DNA from: Starkeya sp. ORNL1
GTDB lineage: Bacteria; Pseudomonadota; Alphaproteobacteria; Rhizobiales; Xanthobacteraceae
Length of the DNA: 64,000 bases
Direction: 5' to 3'
NCBI RefSeq assembly: GCF_012971745.1
Contig: NZ_CP048834.1
Span: forward strand, 4,278,001-4,342,000
Shown: in pieces, positions 7,743 through 17,063 of the stretch
How positions within the stretch are numbered: position 1 is the stretch's first letter
How the letters are laid out: each line of letters starts with the position of its first letter
Position numbers and translations under genes: made by a program
The notes under the pieces: model-generated
Seen by the model: the letters and a program-made list of their open reading frames with translations, nothing else
Databases searched by the model: none
What the model was told of the DNA's origin: nothing

Positions 7743-8705
7743 ATGAAATACACCAAGCAGGATGCGAAGCGTCATTCGCGCGAGACGATGCGCGGCATCT
7801 GGGCGGCTGCGCTCACGCCGTTCACCGCCGACCTCGCGATCGATGAAGCGGGCGCGCGCCGCAATTACGAGCACTGGATCAGCGATCTCAAGATCGACGG
7901 ATTCTTCATCGCGGGCAAGCAGGGCGAATTCTTCTCGATGTCGGTCGAGGAGCGGAAGCGCAGTCTGGAGATCGCCATCGATGCCTGTGCCGGCCGGGCA
8001 CAGACCATCATGTCGTGCTCCGACCAGAATCTCGACGTGGTCATCGATCTGGCCAAGCACGCGCAGCGCGCCGGCGCCGACTATATCGTGGTGCACGCGC
8101 CGGTCCTGCACTTCTTCAAGGCGCACGACGAGACGGTTTTCAACTACTACCGGACAATTGCCGAGCAGGTCGATATCGGCATTGCGCTGTGGAGCCATCC
8201 GGACAGCGGCTATCTGCTGTCGCCGCAGCTCTGCTCGCGGCTTGCCGACATCGAGAATGTCGTCGCCATCAAGTATAGCGTCCCGCGCGACATGTATGTC
8301 GAGCTGACCAGGCTCGCCGGCGACCGCATCCTTGTCAGCACCGCCTCCGAAGAGGAGTGGCTGGACAATATCCTCGAGCTGGGCTGGCAACTCTATCTCT
8401 GCTCGTCGCCGCCCTATCTGCTGCAAACCGCCAATGATCTTCGGATGCGCCGCTACACCGATCTGGCGTTCGCCGGCGAGGCATCGGCGGCGCGCGCGGT
8501 TCGCGATAGCCTGGATCCGGTGAGGGAGGCGCTGCGGGCGACGCGCCCGGCCGAGAAGCCGCATGCGCACCAGAAGTTCTGGCAGGAATTGCTCGGACAA
8601 ATCGGTGGAGCCGTGCGGCCGCCGCTGCTGGCACTGACCCCGGAGGAGCGCAGGCTCACCCAGCAGGCGTTCGAAGCCTGCGGTTTGAACGTCGATCGAC
8701 ACTGA
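7743..8705 (+). CDS. Dihydrodipicolinate synthase superfamily aldolase/lyase (not a canonical DapA)
   Basis: 320 residues of the class I aldolase (beta/alpha)8 DapA/NAL family. The Schiff-base lysine is K177 in VVAIKYS. Two DapA hallmarks are changed: the GTTGE motif reads GKQGE (residues 58-62) and the TPYYN segment with the catalytic tyrosine reads APVLHFF (from residue 119). It is therefore unlikely to make dihydrodipicolinate; a retro-aldol, hydratase-aldolase or decarboxylating step on a 2-oxo acid is expected of such relatives. It opens the operon containing 3-hydroxyanthranilate dioxygenase, 40 nt downstream, so its substrate may derive from ring cleavage (inference). Confidence 0.85.
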   Translation: MKYTKQDAKRHSRETMRGIWAAALTPFTADLAIDEAGARRNYEHWISDLKIDGFFIAGKQGEFFSMSVEERKRSLEIAIDACAGRAQTIMSCSDQNLDVVIDLAKHAQRAGADYIVVHAPVLHFFKAHDETVFNYYRTIAEQVDIGIALWSHPDSGYLLSPQLCSRLADIENVVAIKYSVPRDMYVELTRLAGDRILVSTASEEEWLDNILELGWQLYLCSSPPYLLQTANDLRMRRYTDLAFAGEASAARAVRDSLDPVREALRATRPAEKPHAHQKFWQELLGQIGGAVRPPLLALTPEERRLTQQAFEACGLNVDRH

Positions 8706-8730
8706 AGCAATCGATACTGAAGAACGTTAG

Positions 8731-9297
<567 letters not shown>

Positions 9298-9312
9298 TCG
9301 GGGGATCGGCAC

Positions 9313-10173
9313 GTGAATAGGCCAAGCATACCGCTGCCGGCAATGGCGATTGAGGACACGGAATACCACCGCGGATTGCGGCTGTGCCTGATCGGCTCGG
9401 GGGCGATCTCCCGGCGGGTCGCCGAGCTGATCGCGGCAAACCCGGACCATCCGGTCGAACTGGTGGCGATCGGGGTTCAGCCTGGCACGCCGGCCCAGCT
9501 TTGGTGGCCCGCGCGCGTGCAACGCCTGGAGGATCCGGGCGAGCTGGCAGCGATCCGGCCGGATGTCGTGGTGGAAGTCGCAAGTCGCGATGCGGTCTCG
9601 CAATGGGGTGAGGCCGCGTTGCGGTGCGCGCCCCGATTCGTGGTGTGTTCCGCCAGCGCGTTCACCGACGACGCGCTGCTCGCAGCGCTGCTGGAGACCG
9701 CCCGTGCCTGCAACAGCCAGCTCGTCATTGCGCCGGGAGCGCTCGGCGGTTTGCAGGCGCTGTCGGGGGCTTCGCTGCTTGCGATGGAGAGCGTGACCCA
9801 CACCATCGCCAAGCCGCCGGCGGCCTGGAACGGCACCGCGGCGGCGGCCGTCGTCGACCTGGCGACGCTCGCGGAGGCGACGACACTGTTCGAGGGATCG
9901 GCGCGGCAGGTGGCGGCAGCCTATCCTATGAATGCGAATGCCGCCGTCCTATCGTCCCTCGCCGGCATCGGCCTCGATGGCACCCGGGTCCGGTTGGTGG
10001 CAGATCCGTCGCTGCGCCGTAACCGGCATGAGATCGGGGCGCGCGGCGCCTTCGGAGAGCTTCGCCTGAGTATCGAGAACGAGGCCATGCCATCCAATCC
10101 CAAGACGTCGGACATGACGGCACTCAGCCTGGTCCGATTGCTTGAATCGTATGTCGGCCCGCTCGTCGTCTAG
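9313..10173 (+). CDS. L-aspartate dehydrogenase family protein (NadX-like)
   Basis: 286 residues. An N-terminal NAD(P)-binding Rossmann motif (LCLIGSGAISRRVAEL) is followed by the DUF108/AspDH catalytic region: YPMNANAAVLSSLAGIGLDG, RVRLVADPSLRRNRHEIGARG and the terminal NPKTSDMTALSLVRLL. Family members interconvert aspartate and iminoaspartate/oxaloacetate plus ammonia. The gene starts 15 nt after the dioxygenase gene; the GTG at 9313 was taken, with the Met at 9343 an alternative. In this setting it may reduce an imino or oxo acid formed after ring cleavage, or assimilate the released ammonia; an aspartase in the same island fits aspartate as an intermediate (inference). Confidence 0.88.
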   Translation: MNRPSIPLPAMAIEDTEYHRGLRLCLIGSGAISRRVAELIAANPDHPVELVAIGVQPGTPAQLWWPARVQRLEDPGELAAIRPDVVVEVASRDAVSQWGEAALRCAPRFVVCSASAFTDDALLAALLETARACNSQLVIAPGALGGLQALSGASLLAMESVTHTIAKPPAAWNGTAAAAVVDLATLAEATTLFEGSARQVAAAYPMNANAAVLSSLAGIGLDGTRVRLVADPSLRRNRHEIGARGAFGELRLSIENEAMPSNPKTSDMTALSLVRLLESYVGPLVV

Positions 10174-10232
10174 TCGGCCAACAGTGCAGTGGATGTATTC
10201 GTTGAGAACAGAAGAGTTCCGTGGCGACCAGA

Positions 10233-10256
10233 GGGGCTTGTTGAATTTCAACCCCC
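10233..10256 (+). promoter_or_regulatory. Stem-loop between the AspDH-like gene and livH
   Basis: GTTGAA-T-TTCAAC (10240-10252) flanked by GGGG (10233-10236) and CCCC (10253-10256) can fold into an interrupted hairpin. It sits in the 125-nt gap ahead of livH and could modulate readthrough into the transporter genes. Confidence 0.3.
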
Positions 10257-10298
10257 TACGGCTGTCGTCAAGGGATCGTGCGCCGGGAGGGAACGCGT

Positions 10299-11381
10299 AT
10301 GACCATCGCAGATACTACGGCTGAGCCACGCTGGCGCAGGACCATCACTTTCGGCAGTGTGACATCCTGGGTATTGCGGATCGGCATCACGGCCATCCTG
10401 GTGTTCGGCATCGCGGCGTCGGTCCTGAAGGATCGCTACTCCGCCGACCAATGGGTCGACCTGATCGCCTTCGGCATCACCATCGGCAGCGTCTACGCAC
10501 TGATCGCGCTCGGCTACACCATGGTCTATGGCGTGCTGCGGCTGATCAATTTCGCCCATGGCGACATCATGATGGCCGGCTCGTTCGCAGGCTATTTCGT
10601 TGCTGCGTCGCTGGATCGCTCCGGCGCGCTGAACGCACATCCGGTCCTTGCCTTCGCGGCGATCCTCGCCGTTGCGATGGTCGTGTCCGCAGGGATCGCG
10701 GTGCTGACCGAGCGCCTGGCCTATCGACCGTTCCGCTATGTGCGCGGCCTCGCGCCGCTGATCTGTGCAATCGGCGTGTCGTTCTTCCTCCAGCAGTCAT
10801 TCCGCGGCTTCTTCGGCGCCGGCCTGCGCTCCTACCCCGATCCGGCATGGCTGCGTGCACCGGTCTCGCTGCTCGGATTCAATGTGCCGGCGGTGCAGGT
10901 CCTGGTGGTCGCCAGCGCGCTCATCGTGATGCTCGGCCTCTACATCATCGTCCACAAGACCAGCATGGGCACCGCGATGCGCGCGGTTTCCGAGGACGTG
11001 GACACCGCGACGCTCATGGGGGTCGACGTCAACAAGGTCGTGACCTTCACCTTCGCCCTTGGCGGCGCCGTCGGCGGCATTGCCGGGGTGCTGTTCGGCC
11101 TGGTCTTCAAGCAGGTCTATTTCTTCATGGGCTTCACGCCCGGCATCAAGGCGTTCGGCGCAGCGGTCCTTGGCGGGATCGGCAATCTGCCCGGCGCGAT
11201 GATCGGCGGTATCTTCCTCGGGCTCTGCGAGTCGCTCGGGCCGTCGCTGCTGCTCGATGGGCTGGGCGTGCCGGCGCCGTACCAGATGCGCGACCTGATC
11301 GCGTTCACCTTGCTGATCGCCGTGCTGATCTTCCGTCCCTATGGGCTCTTCGGCGAGCGTCTCACCAAGAAAAAGGGGTAG
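10299..11381 (+). CDS. livH: Branched-chain-type ABC transporter permease LivH
   Basis: 360 residues, polytopic. The start at 10299 has GGGAGGG ahead; an upstream in-frame codon lacks one. LivH motifs are clear: GSVYALIALGYTMVYGVLRLINFAHGDIMM, the M-R-A-V-S-E-D coupling segment (AMRAVSEDVDTATLMGVDV) and GLVFKQVYFFMGFTPGIKAFGAAVLGGIG. It forms one half of the inner-membrane channel of a HAAT-family importer with LivM. Such importers carry aromatic acids and amides as well as leucine-type amino acids. It follows the AspDH-like gene by 125 nt and precedes livM by 4 nt. Confidence 0.93.
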   Translation: MTIADTTAEPRWRRTITFGSVTSWVLRIGITAILVFGIAASVLKDRYSADQWVDLIAFGITIGSVYALIALGYTMVYGVLRLINFAHGDIMMAGSFAGYFVAASLDRSGALNAHPVLAFAAILAVAMVVSAGIAVLTERLAYRPFRYVRGLAPLICAIGVSFFLQQSFRGFFGAGLRSYPDPAWLRAPVSLLGFNVPAVQVLVVASALIVMLGLYIIVHKTSMGTAMRAVSEDVDTATLMGVDVNKVVTFTFALGGAVGGIAGVLFGLVFKQVYFFMGFTPGIKAFGAAVLGGIGNLPGAMIGGIFLGLCESLGPSLLLDGLGVPAPYQMRDLIAFTLLIAVLIFRPYGLFGERLTKKKG

Positions 11382-11385
11382 GGAA

Positions 11386-13086
11386 GTGGAACACGTCCAA
11401 GAATTGTCGGTGCCGCGGACAGGCGGCCTCCTCTCGGCAAACGCCACGCTCCCGCTGAAGGCCGGCGCGATTGCAGGCATCCTGGCGGTGTATGCGGCGG
11501 CGGTCGGGATACTCGGTTTGTTTGCCGGGCGCTACGTCATCGTCGATGCGGTCACGCTCGGCCATGTCTTCCTGGCGGCGCTTTCCGGAGCCTGCGGCGC
11601 CTATGTCTGGAGCCGCTCCGGCCTGGCCCTCGCGGGGCGGACGATCCAGGTGATCTGCGCCGGCCTGATCGCCGGGCTTTGCCTGGTGGCCCTGGTGTGG
11701 CTGATGTCCACCCTCAGCCTGCGCTGGATGTTCACGGCGCTGTCCGCCGACCTGCTCCGTACCCTGACGTTCGGCGAGGGTGCGGTCGGTGGCAGCGTGA
11801 TCATACTGGTGGCAAGCGTGGCCGCCGCGGTCGCCGGCGCCGTGCTGACCGCATTACCGAGTGGGCTTCGGCGCGGCATCACCTACGGCCTGGTGGCCGT
11901 GCTCATCGCCGGCGTGTTTCAGGAACTGATCCAGATTTCGCTGCGTTTCGGCTGGCCGGTGTCGGCCATTCGGGAGGCGCTCTATGTCTGGGGCGGCCTG
12001 ACGATGCAGGGTGCGGCGATCGTCTTCATTGCGGCCTGCGCCATCTGCTGGCTGGCTGGCCGGATGAAGCGCCGCAGACGATCGGGCGACACGGAAGACC
12101 CGGCCTCGCAGTCGCGCAACCAGTTGCTCAACGCGCTCGTGCTGCTCGGCGTGCTCGTGCTGTTCCCGGTGGTGGCCGGTTCCTATATCGGCCAGGTGAT
12201 GATGCTGGTCTCGCTGTTCGTCCTGATGGGCATGGGGCTGAACATCGAGGTGGGGCTGGCCGGTCTGCTGGACCTGGGCTTCGTCGCCTTCTTCGCGGTG
12301 GGCGCCTACACCATCGCCTTGCTGACCGCCGACAGTGACTACGCGCTGGCGCACTACACTTTCCTGCCGGCCCTGAGTTTCTGGACGGCGCTGCCCTTTG
12401 CCGTGCTCGCGGCGACAACGGTGGGCGTACTGTTCGGCCTCCCGGTGCTCAGCGTGAAGGGTGACTACCTGGCCGTCGCTACCCTTGGCCTCGGCGAGAT
12501 CGTCCGCGTGCTGGTCATCTCGGACGCGGCGAAACCGTTCCTCGGCGGTGCCCAGGGAATACTTCAGATCCCGAAGCCGAGCATCGGCAGCTTCGAACTG
12601 GCGGACCCGGTCTACCTGTTCTACCTGACGCTCGTCTTCGTCCTCATCGCCGCCTATGTCGCATGGCGCCTGGAGGGTTCGCGGCTCGGTCGCGCCTGGA
12701 CGGCGATACGCGACGACGAGGACGTCGCCCAGGCGCTCGGCATCAATCTCGTGCAATCGAAGCTGCTGGCCTATGGGCTGGGAGCTGCCTTCGCGGGATT
12801 GGCCGGAGCGATCTTCGCGACCATGCTGACCTCGGTCTATCCGCACAGCTTCAGCCTGCTTATCTCGATCAATGTGCTGGCTTTGCTGATCGTCGGCGGC
12901 ATGGGCAGCCTGCCGGGCGTGATCGTCGGCGCCATCGTGCTGATCGGCCTGCCGGAAGTGCTGCGGGAGTTCGAGGAGTATCGCTATCTCTTCTATGGAG
13001 CGCTGCTGATCATCGTCATGCGCGTGCGTCCCGAGGGGCTCTGGCCGTCTCCGCAGCGTCGTCGCGAACTGCGCGCGGAGGCCTGA
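11386..13086 (+). CDS. livM: Branched-chain-type ABC transporter permease LivM, long form
   Basis: 566 residues, starting at a GTG 4 nt after livH with GGGGTAGGG ahead. The second half is a normal LivM domain: MGMGLNIEVGLAGLLDLGFVAFFAVGAYT, VKGDYLAVATLGLGEIVRVL, GGAQGIL, the coupling segment RAWTAIRDDEDVAQALGINL and GGMGSLPGVIVGAIV. The first about 270 residues are an additional hydrophobic block with roughly six predicted membrane segments ending in a basic loop (KRRRRSGD), making the protein longer than usual. It pairs with LivH to form the translocation pore. The role of the N-terminal extension is unknown. Confidence 0.92.
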   Translation: MEHVQELSVPRTGGLLSANATLPLKAGAIAGILAVYAAAVGILGLFAGRYVIVDAVTLGHVFLAALSGACGAYVWSRSGLALAGRTIQVICAGLIAGLCLVALVWLMSTLSLRWMFTALSADLLRTLTFGEGAVGGSVIILVASVAAAVAGAVLTALPSGLRRGITYGLVAVLIAGVFQELIQISLRFGWPVSAIREALYVWGGLTMQGAAIVFIAACAICWLAGRMKRRRRSGDTEDPASQSRNQLLNALVLLGVLVLFPVVAGSYIGQVMMLVSLFVLMGMGLNIEVGLAGLLDLGFVAFFAVGAYTIALLTADSDYALAHYTFLPALSFWTALPFAVLAATTVGVLFGLPVLSVKGDYLAVATLGLGEIVRVLVISDAAKPFLGGAQGILQIPKPSIGSFELADPVYLFYLTLVFVLIAAYVAWRLEGSRLGRAWTAIRDDEDVAQALGINLVQSKLLAYGLGAAFAGLAGAIFATMLTSVYPHSFSLLISINVLALLIVGGMGSLPGVIVGAIVLIGLPEVLREFEEYRYLFYGALLIIVMRVRPEGLWPSPQRRRELRAEA

Positions 13087-13095
13087 GCAAGGACC

Positions 13096-13941
13096 ATGAA
13101 TATGTCCATCGATACCAAGCAAGCTGTCGATCGCGCGGTAATGGTCGAACCCTCTCCGGCGCTGCTGCAGGCCACCGACGTGACGATGAAGTTCGGTGGC
13201 CTGACGGCACTGAACCAGATTTGCCTCGGCGTGGAGCAGGGCTCGATCCACAGCATCATCGGCCCCAACGGTGCGGGGAAGACCACGCTGTTCAACTGCA
13301 TCATGCAGGGATACCGGATCACCTCCGGCGCCATCCATTTTGCCGGGCAAAGACTGGATGGGCTGACGCCGGATCGGGTGGCCGCCGCCGGCATTGCCCG
13401 GACCTACCAGAACATCCGGCTGTTTCACGGCATCACCGCCATCGAGAACCTGCTGGTAGGAATGCACCTTCATCTCAAGTCGCGATGGTGGGAGGCGATC
13501 CTGAACTCCGCCCATTGCCGGCAGGACGAAGCGCGCGCCCATGCCGAGGCCTGCGAGATGCTGGCTTTCGTCGGCCTGTCGGGCCGCGGCGACATGCTGG
13601 CGCGCAACCTGTCCTATGGCGACCAGCGGCGGCTGGAAATCGGCCGGGCGCTCTGTATGAAGCCGAAGCTGCTGATGCTGGACGAGCCGACCGCCGGCAT
13701 GAATCCGCACGAAATCACCGAGATGATGCATTTCATCCTGCGCATCCGGGAAACCTTCGGCATCACCATCGTTCTCATCGAACACCAGATGCGCCTCGTC
13801 ATGCGGGTGTCGGACAAGGTCACCGTGCTCGACCATGGCGTGAAGATCGCGGAGGGGCTGCCGGCGGAGGTCAAGAAGGATGGCGCGGTGATCGCGGCGT
13901 ATCTCGGTCGCGCCGCGCATCGTCAGGAGGAACTGGCGTGA
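13096..13941 (+). CDS. livG: Branched-chain-type ABC transporter ATP-binding protein LivG
   Basis: 281 residues. Walker A is GPNGAGKTT, the ABC signature region is NLSYGDQRRLEIGRAL and Walker B is LLMLDEPTAGMN, followed by the H-loop in IEHQMRLVM. The signature reads LSYGDQ rather than LSGGQ, common in LivG proteins. An N-terminal extension of about 20 residues precedes the ABC domain. It hydrolyses ATP on the cytoplasmic face of the LivHM pore as a heterodimer with LivF. The final codons overlap livF as GTGA, so the two subunits are translationally coupled. Confidence 0.93.
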   Translation: MNMSIDTKQAVDRAVMVEPSPALLQATDVTMKFGGLTALNQICLGVEQGSIHSIIGPNGAGKTTLFNCIMQGYRITSGAIHFAGQRLDGLTPDRVAAAGIARTYQNIRLFHGITAIENLLVGMHLHLKSRWWEAILNSAHCRQDEARAHAEACEMLAFVGLSGRGDMLARNLSYGDQRRLEIGRALCMKPKLLMLDEPTAGMNPHEITEMMHFILRIRETFGITIVLIEHQMRLVMRVSDKVTVLDHGVKIAEGLPAEVKKDGAVIAAYLGRAAHRQEELA

Positions 13942-14654
13942 ACAATGAGCCCCTGGTGCAGGTGTCCGATTTGCATGTCTTCTACGACCAGATCGAGGCC
14001 TTGCGGGGCGTGTCGATGCGCGTCGACAAGGGCGCGATCGTCACGCTCATCGGCGCCAACGGCGCCGGCAAGAGCACACTGTTGCGCACCATCAGCGGCA
14101 TTCTCCGGCCGAGGTCGGGCAGCATCTATTTCGCCGGCAGAAACCTCGCGCAGACGCCGGCGCACATGATCGCCCGATCGGGGGTCGCCCATGTGCCGGA
14201 GGGGCGGAAACTGTTCGCCAAGCTCACGGTGGATGAGAACCTCCGCATGGGCGCTTATCGGCGCAGCGACCGCAAGGGCATCGCGGAGGATCGCGAGCGC
14301 ATGATGGATCTGTTCCCGAGGCTGCGCGAGCGCATCGGGCAGGTCTCCGGCACGCTTTCCGGCGGCGAGCAGCAGATGGTGGCGATGGCGCGCGCGCTGA
14401 TGTCGAAGCCGCAGCTCCTGCTGCTCGACGAGCCCAGCATGGGCCTTTCGCCGGTGATGGTGGATTTCGTGTTCGATACCATCAGCAAGATCAACGCCCA
14501 GGGCATGTCGATATTGCTGGTCGAGCAGAATGCCAGCTTGTCCCTGAAGATCGCGGCGAATGCCTATGTGATGGAAAGCGGCAGCATCGTGCTCGAAGGC
14601 AGCGGCACCTCGCTGCTGCACGATGAACGCGTTCGCTCGGCGTATCTGGGATAG
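13938..14654 (+). CDS. livF: Branched-chain-type ABC transporter ATP-binding protein LivF
   Basis: 238 residues beginning at a GTG inside the livG stop (GTGA), with AGGAGG upstream. Walker A is GANGAGKST, signature LSGGEQQMVAMARAL, Walker B LLLLDEPSMGLS and H-loop VEQNA; all are intact. It is the second nucleotide-binding subunit of the importer. The last base of the operon lies only 12 nt from the stop of the convergent LysR gene. The matching periplasmic binding protein is not in this operon but about 4 kb downstream, after the flavoprotein genes. Confidence 0.93.
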   Translation: MNNEPLVQVSDLHVFYDQIEALRGVSMRVDKGAIVTLIGANGAGKSTLLRTISGILRPRSGSIYFAGRNLAQTPAHMIARSGVAHVPEGRKLFAKLTVDENLRMGAYRRSDRKGIAEDRERMMDLFPRLRERIGQVSGTLSGGEQQMVAMARALMSKPQLLLLDEPSMGLSPVMVDFVFDTISKINAQGMSILLVEQNASLSLKIAANAYVMESGSIVLEGSGTSLLHDERVRSAYLG

Positions 14655-14666
14655 CTACGGGCGCCG

Positions 14667-15584
14667 TCAGTTCTCGGAAGGCCCGTCGGCATAGATCTTC
14701 TTGAGGAGTTGCTTGAAGCGCGTGAGTACCGGGGACGTATTGTCGGCCCGGTACATCACGGAAACGTCTGTGGTCGGGCTTTGCGAGAGCGGAATCAGCG
14801 CGAGCTGGCGCTCCCAAAGCATCGATGACCGCTCCGGCACGAACGAGATGCCGTAGCCCGCCGCGACCATGGTCATGACTTCGGGCATCTGGGTCGCCTC
14901 ATAGACGATGTTCATGGCCACGCCGGCATTGTAGCAGAGGCTGATGACCTGATCGAAGAAGCCCGGCAACGGGTTGCGTGCCATGATGATCAGCTTCTCG
15001 TCATTGAGCTGGTCCAAGCTGATCACTGTCTTGCCGGCGAGCGGATGGCCATGCGGGAGCGCGACCTTGAGGCGCTCCTGCCAGGCCCGCTCGATCACCA
15101 GGAACTTGTCGTCGATCGAGATCGGCGCCGGGCGCGCCGAGAAGCTGGCAAAGCCGACATCGAGCTCGCCGCGCGCCACGGACCTCAGCTGCGATTCCGG
15201 GTCGAGCTGCCGCAGCTTGAAGGTTATCGCCCCTCTGCTGTCTTCCCGCAGCGCGGAGAGTATCGGCGGCAGGCTCGAAGCCATTGCGGCGCTCATATAG
15301 CCGATATTGATGCCGCCGCCGGTGGCGGAATAATTATGCATCTCGTGGCGGGCTTCCTCCACGCTGTCGAGGATCGCCCGCGCGCGCCGCAGGAACAGCG
15401 ATCCCTCCGGCGTCAGCTCCACCGCGCGGTTGGAACGCTCGAGCAGCCGGACCCCGAGCTCTAGCTCCAACTCCTTGATCTGTTGGCTCAATGGCGGCTG
15501 CGAGACGTTCAGCTTCTCGGCGGCGCGGCGGAAATGCTGCTCGTCGCACACGGCCACGAAGTAGCGCAGCTGCCTCAGGTTCAT
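14667..15584 (-). CDS. LysR family transcriptional regulator (divergent from the flavoprotein operon)
   Basis: 305 residues. The start at 15584 has GGAGG 5 nt upstream and matches the usual LysR beginning MNLRQLRYFVAVCDEQHFRRAAEKL; the helix-turn-helix includes LNVSQPPLSQQIKELELELG. The remainder is the periplasmic-binding-like effector domain (PHGHPLAGKTVI, EATQMPEVMTMVAAGYGISFVPE), closest in style to BenM/CatM-type aromatic-acid sensors. It is divergent from the GlcF-like gene, with two palindromes between them, and convergent with livF. It most likely activates the flavoprotein-binding-protein operon in response to the substrate or an intermediate. Confidence 0.93.
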   Translation of the reverse strand: MNLRQLRYFVAVCDEQHFRRAAEKLNVSQPPLSQQIKELELELGVRLLERSNRAVELTPEGSLFLRRARAILDSVEEARHEMHNYSATGGGINIGYMSAAMASSLPPILSALREDSRGAITFKLRQLDPESQLRSVARGELDVGFASFSARPAPISIDDKFLVIERAWQERLKVALPHGHPLAGKTVISLDQLNDEKLIIMARNPLPGFFDQVISLCYNAGVAMNIVYEATQMPEVMTMVAAGYGISFVPERSSMLWERQLALIPLSQSPTTDVSVMYRADNTSPVLTRFKQLLKKIYADGPSEN

Positions 15585-15596
15585 CGCATCCTCCAT

Positions 15597-15613
15597 GATC
15601 TGATTTTCAGATC
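15597..15613. promoter_or_regulatory. Palindrome near the LysR start (likely autoregulatory site)
   Basis: GATCTGA-TTT-TCAGATC is a perfect 7-bp inverted repeat immediately upstream of the LysR start, in the divergent promoter region. LysR proteins commonly occupy such a site to repress their own gene. Confidence 0.5.
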
Positions 15614-15628
15614 ACTGCGATACTTAAT

Positions 15629-15645
15629 GCATATTTTCCATATGC
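15629..15645. promoter_or_regulatory. LysR-type binding-site candidate for the flavoprotein operon
   Basis: GCATAT-TTTCC-ATATGC is an inverted repeat with 5-nt spacer, embedded in TTAAT...CTAAA context, giving the T-N11-A geometry of LysR recognition sites. It is 60 nt upstream of the GlcF-like gene and about 45 nt from the LysR start. Confidence 0.5.
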
Positions 15646-15704
15646 TAAAGGGCCGCCTAACGTTCGTCTCGTCGCTGATCGTTCAGCGGAGCAGGCGTGA
15701 AACC

Positions 15705-17063
15705 ATGCAGACGGACGTGACCATGAAGGGCGCCGAACTGGCCGAAGCCAACGCGATCATCAAGACCTGCGTGCACTACGGCTTCTGCACCAATACGTGC
15801 CCGACCTATGTGCTCCTCGGCGACGAGAACGAATCGCCGCGCGGGCGTATCGACCTGATCAAGGACATGCTCGCGTCCAACGCCGCTCCGAAGAAGGAGA
15901 CGGTGCAGCATCTCGACAATTGTCTTTCCTGCCTGTCCTGCATGACGACCTGCGCCGCCAAGGTGGACTACGCGCATCTGATCGACCGGGCGCGAGTGCA
16001 TATCGAGAAGACCTATGATCGGCCGTTGTTTGATCGCTTCATCCGCACGGCGCTGGCCGGGATCCTGCCGAACCCGAAAGCGCTGACCGCGGCGCTGTGG
16101 ATGGCCTCGCTTGCCCAGCCGCTGAAGCACATCTTCACCGGGCGGCTGCGCGCCATGCTGGAGCTCGCTCCCACCGGAGCACGGGTTGCTGCCGTAACGA
16201 AACGCCAGGTGTTCGCGGCCGAGGGCGAGCGCCGCTCGCGGGTCATCCTGCATCTCGGCTGCGTCCAGCAGGTGGTGGCGCAGCATATCAATGATGCGGC
16301 GATCCGGCTGCTGACGCGCCATGGCGTGGAAGTTGTGACGCTCGGCGCCGGGGGCTGCTGCGGTGCCCTCACGCTGCATATGGGCAAGGAAGACAAGGCG
16401 CGAGCGGCCGCCCGCCAGGTGATCGCCGCGGTGCAGGCGGAGCTGGAAAGCGACGAGGTCGACGCCGTCGTCATCACCGCCTCGGGCTGTGGAACGACGG
16501 TCAAGGACTATGGCCATTTGTTCGCCGCCGATCGGCAGATGTCGGCGGCCGCGACCCGGGTCGCCGGCCTCACGCGCGATATCTCCGAGCTACTCCACAA
16601 GCTGCCGCTCCAGCCGGCAACCGGCAACATGGCCTATCGGGTCGCCTATCACGATGCCTGCTCGATGCTGCACGGCCAGAAGGTCATCAGCCAGCCCAGG
16701 GCCTTGCTGAAGCGCGCGGGCTTCAAGGTCCACGATATCCCGGAGCGGCATTTCTGCTGCGGCTCGGCGGGAACCTACAACATGCTGCAGCCGGAGCTGG
16801 CGGCGCGGCTCGGCCAGCGCAAGGCGGCGAATGTGGGGGCGACGGGCGCCGATATTCTCTGCGCCGGCAATCTCGGCTGCCTCACCCAGATCGGCCACTA
16901 TTCCGAGCTGCCGGCCGTCCACACCGTCGAACTGCTCGACTGGGCGACCGGTGGCCCACGACCGGCGGCGCTTCGCGGCCGCGATCTCTCCCCCGAAACC
17001 GCAGATTTGACGCCCTCCCGGGAGGCGGCACTCACCGCTGCCCCCGAAGGCGCCTTTTGGTGA
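15705..17063 (+). CDS. GlcF-type Fe-S protein (glycolate oxidase iron-sulfur subunit-like)
   Basis: 452 residues. Two 4Fe-4S clusters are formed by CVHYGFCTNTCP (from about residue 22) and CLSCLSCMTTC (from about residue 74). Two cysteine-rich CCG domains follow (GGCCGAL and HFCCGSAGTYNM), the arrangement of GlcF and related heterodisulfide-reductase-like electron carriers. It would accept electrons from the adjacent FAD protein and pass them to the quinone pool or another carrier. The stop overlaps the next start as GTGA, so the two are made together. A Met six residues later is an alternative start. Partner choice is unusual because the flavoprotein is of VAO/PCMH type rather than GlcD. Confidence 0.88.
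   Translation: MQTDVTMKGAELAEANAIIKTCVHYGFCTNTCPTYVLLGDENESPRGRIDLIKDMLASNAAPKKETVQHLDNCLSCLSCMTTCAAKVDYAHLIDRARVHIEKTYDRPLFDRFIRTALAGILPNPKALTAALWMASLAQPLKHIFTGRLRAMLELAPTGARVAAVTKRQVFAAEGERRSRVILHLGCVQQVVAQHINDAAIRLLTRHGVEVVTLGAGGCCGALTLHMGKEDKARAAARQVIAAVQAELESDEVDAVVITASGCGTTVKDYGHLFAADRQMSAAATRVAGLTRDISELLHKLPLQPATGNMAYRVAYHDACSMLHGQKVISQPRALLKRAGFKVHDIPERHFCCGSAGTYNMLQPELAARLGQRKAANVGATGADILCAGNLGCLTQIGHYSELPAVHTVELLDWATGGPRPAALRGRDLSPETADLTPSREAALTAAPEGAFW

Noticed and set aside
11854..13920. A 688-codon minus-strand open frame opposite livM and livG
   Set aside because: His/Asp/Gln-rich shadow composition antisense to transporter genes with all ABC motifs intact.
12663..14654. A 663-codon plus-strand frame covering part of livM, livG and all of livF
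   Set aside because: Only the last 238 codons (LivF, from the GTG at 13938) are family-like; the upstream part is an Arg/Gly-rich out-of-frame reading of livM and livG.
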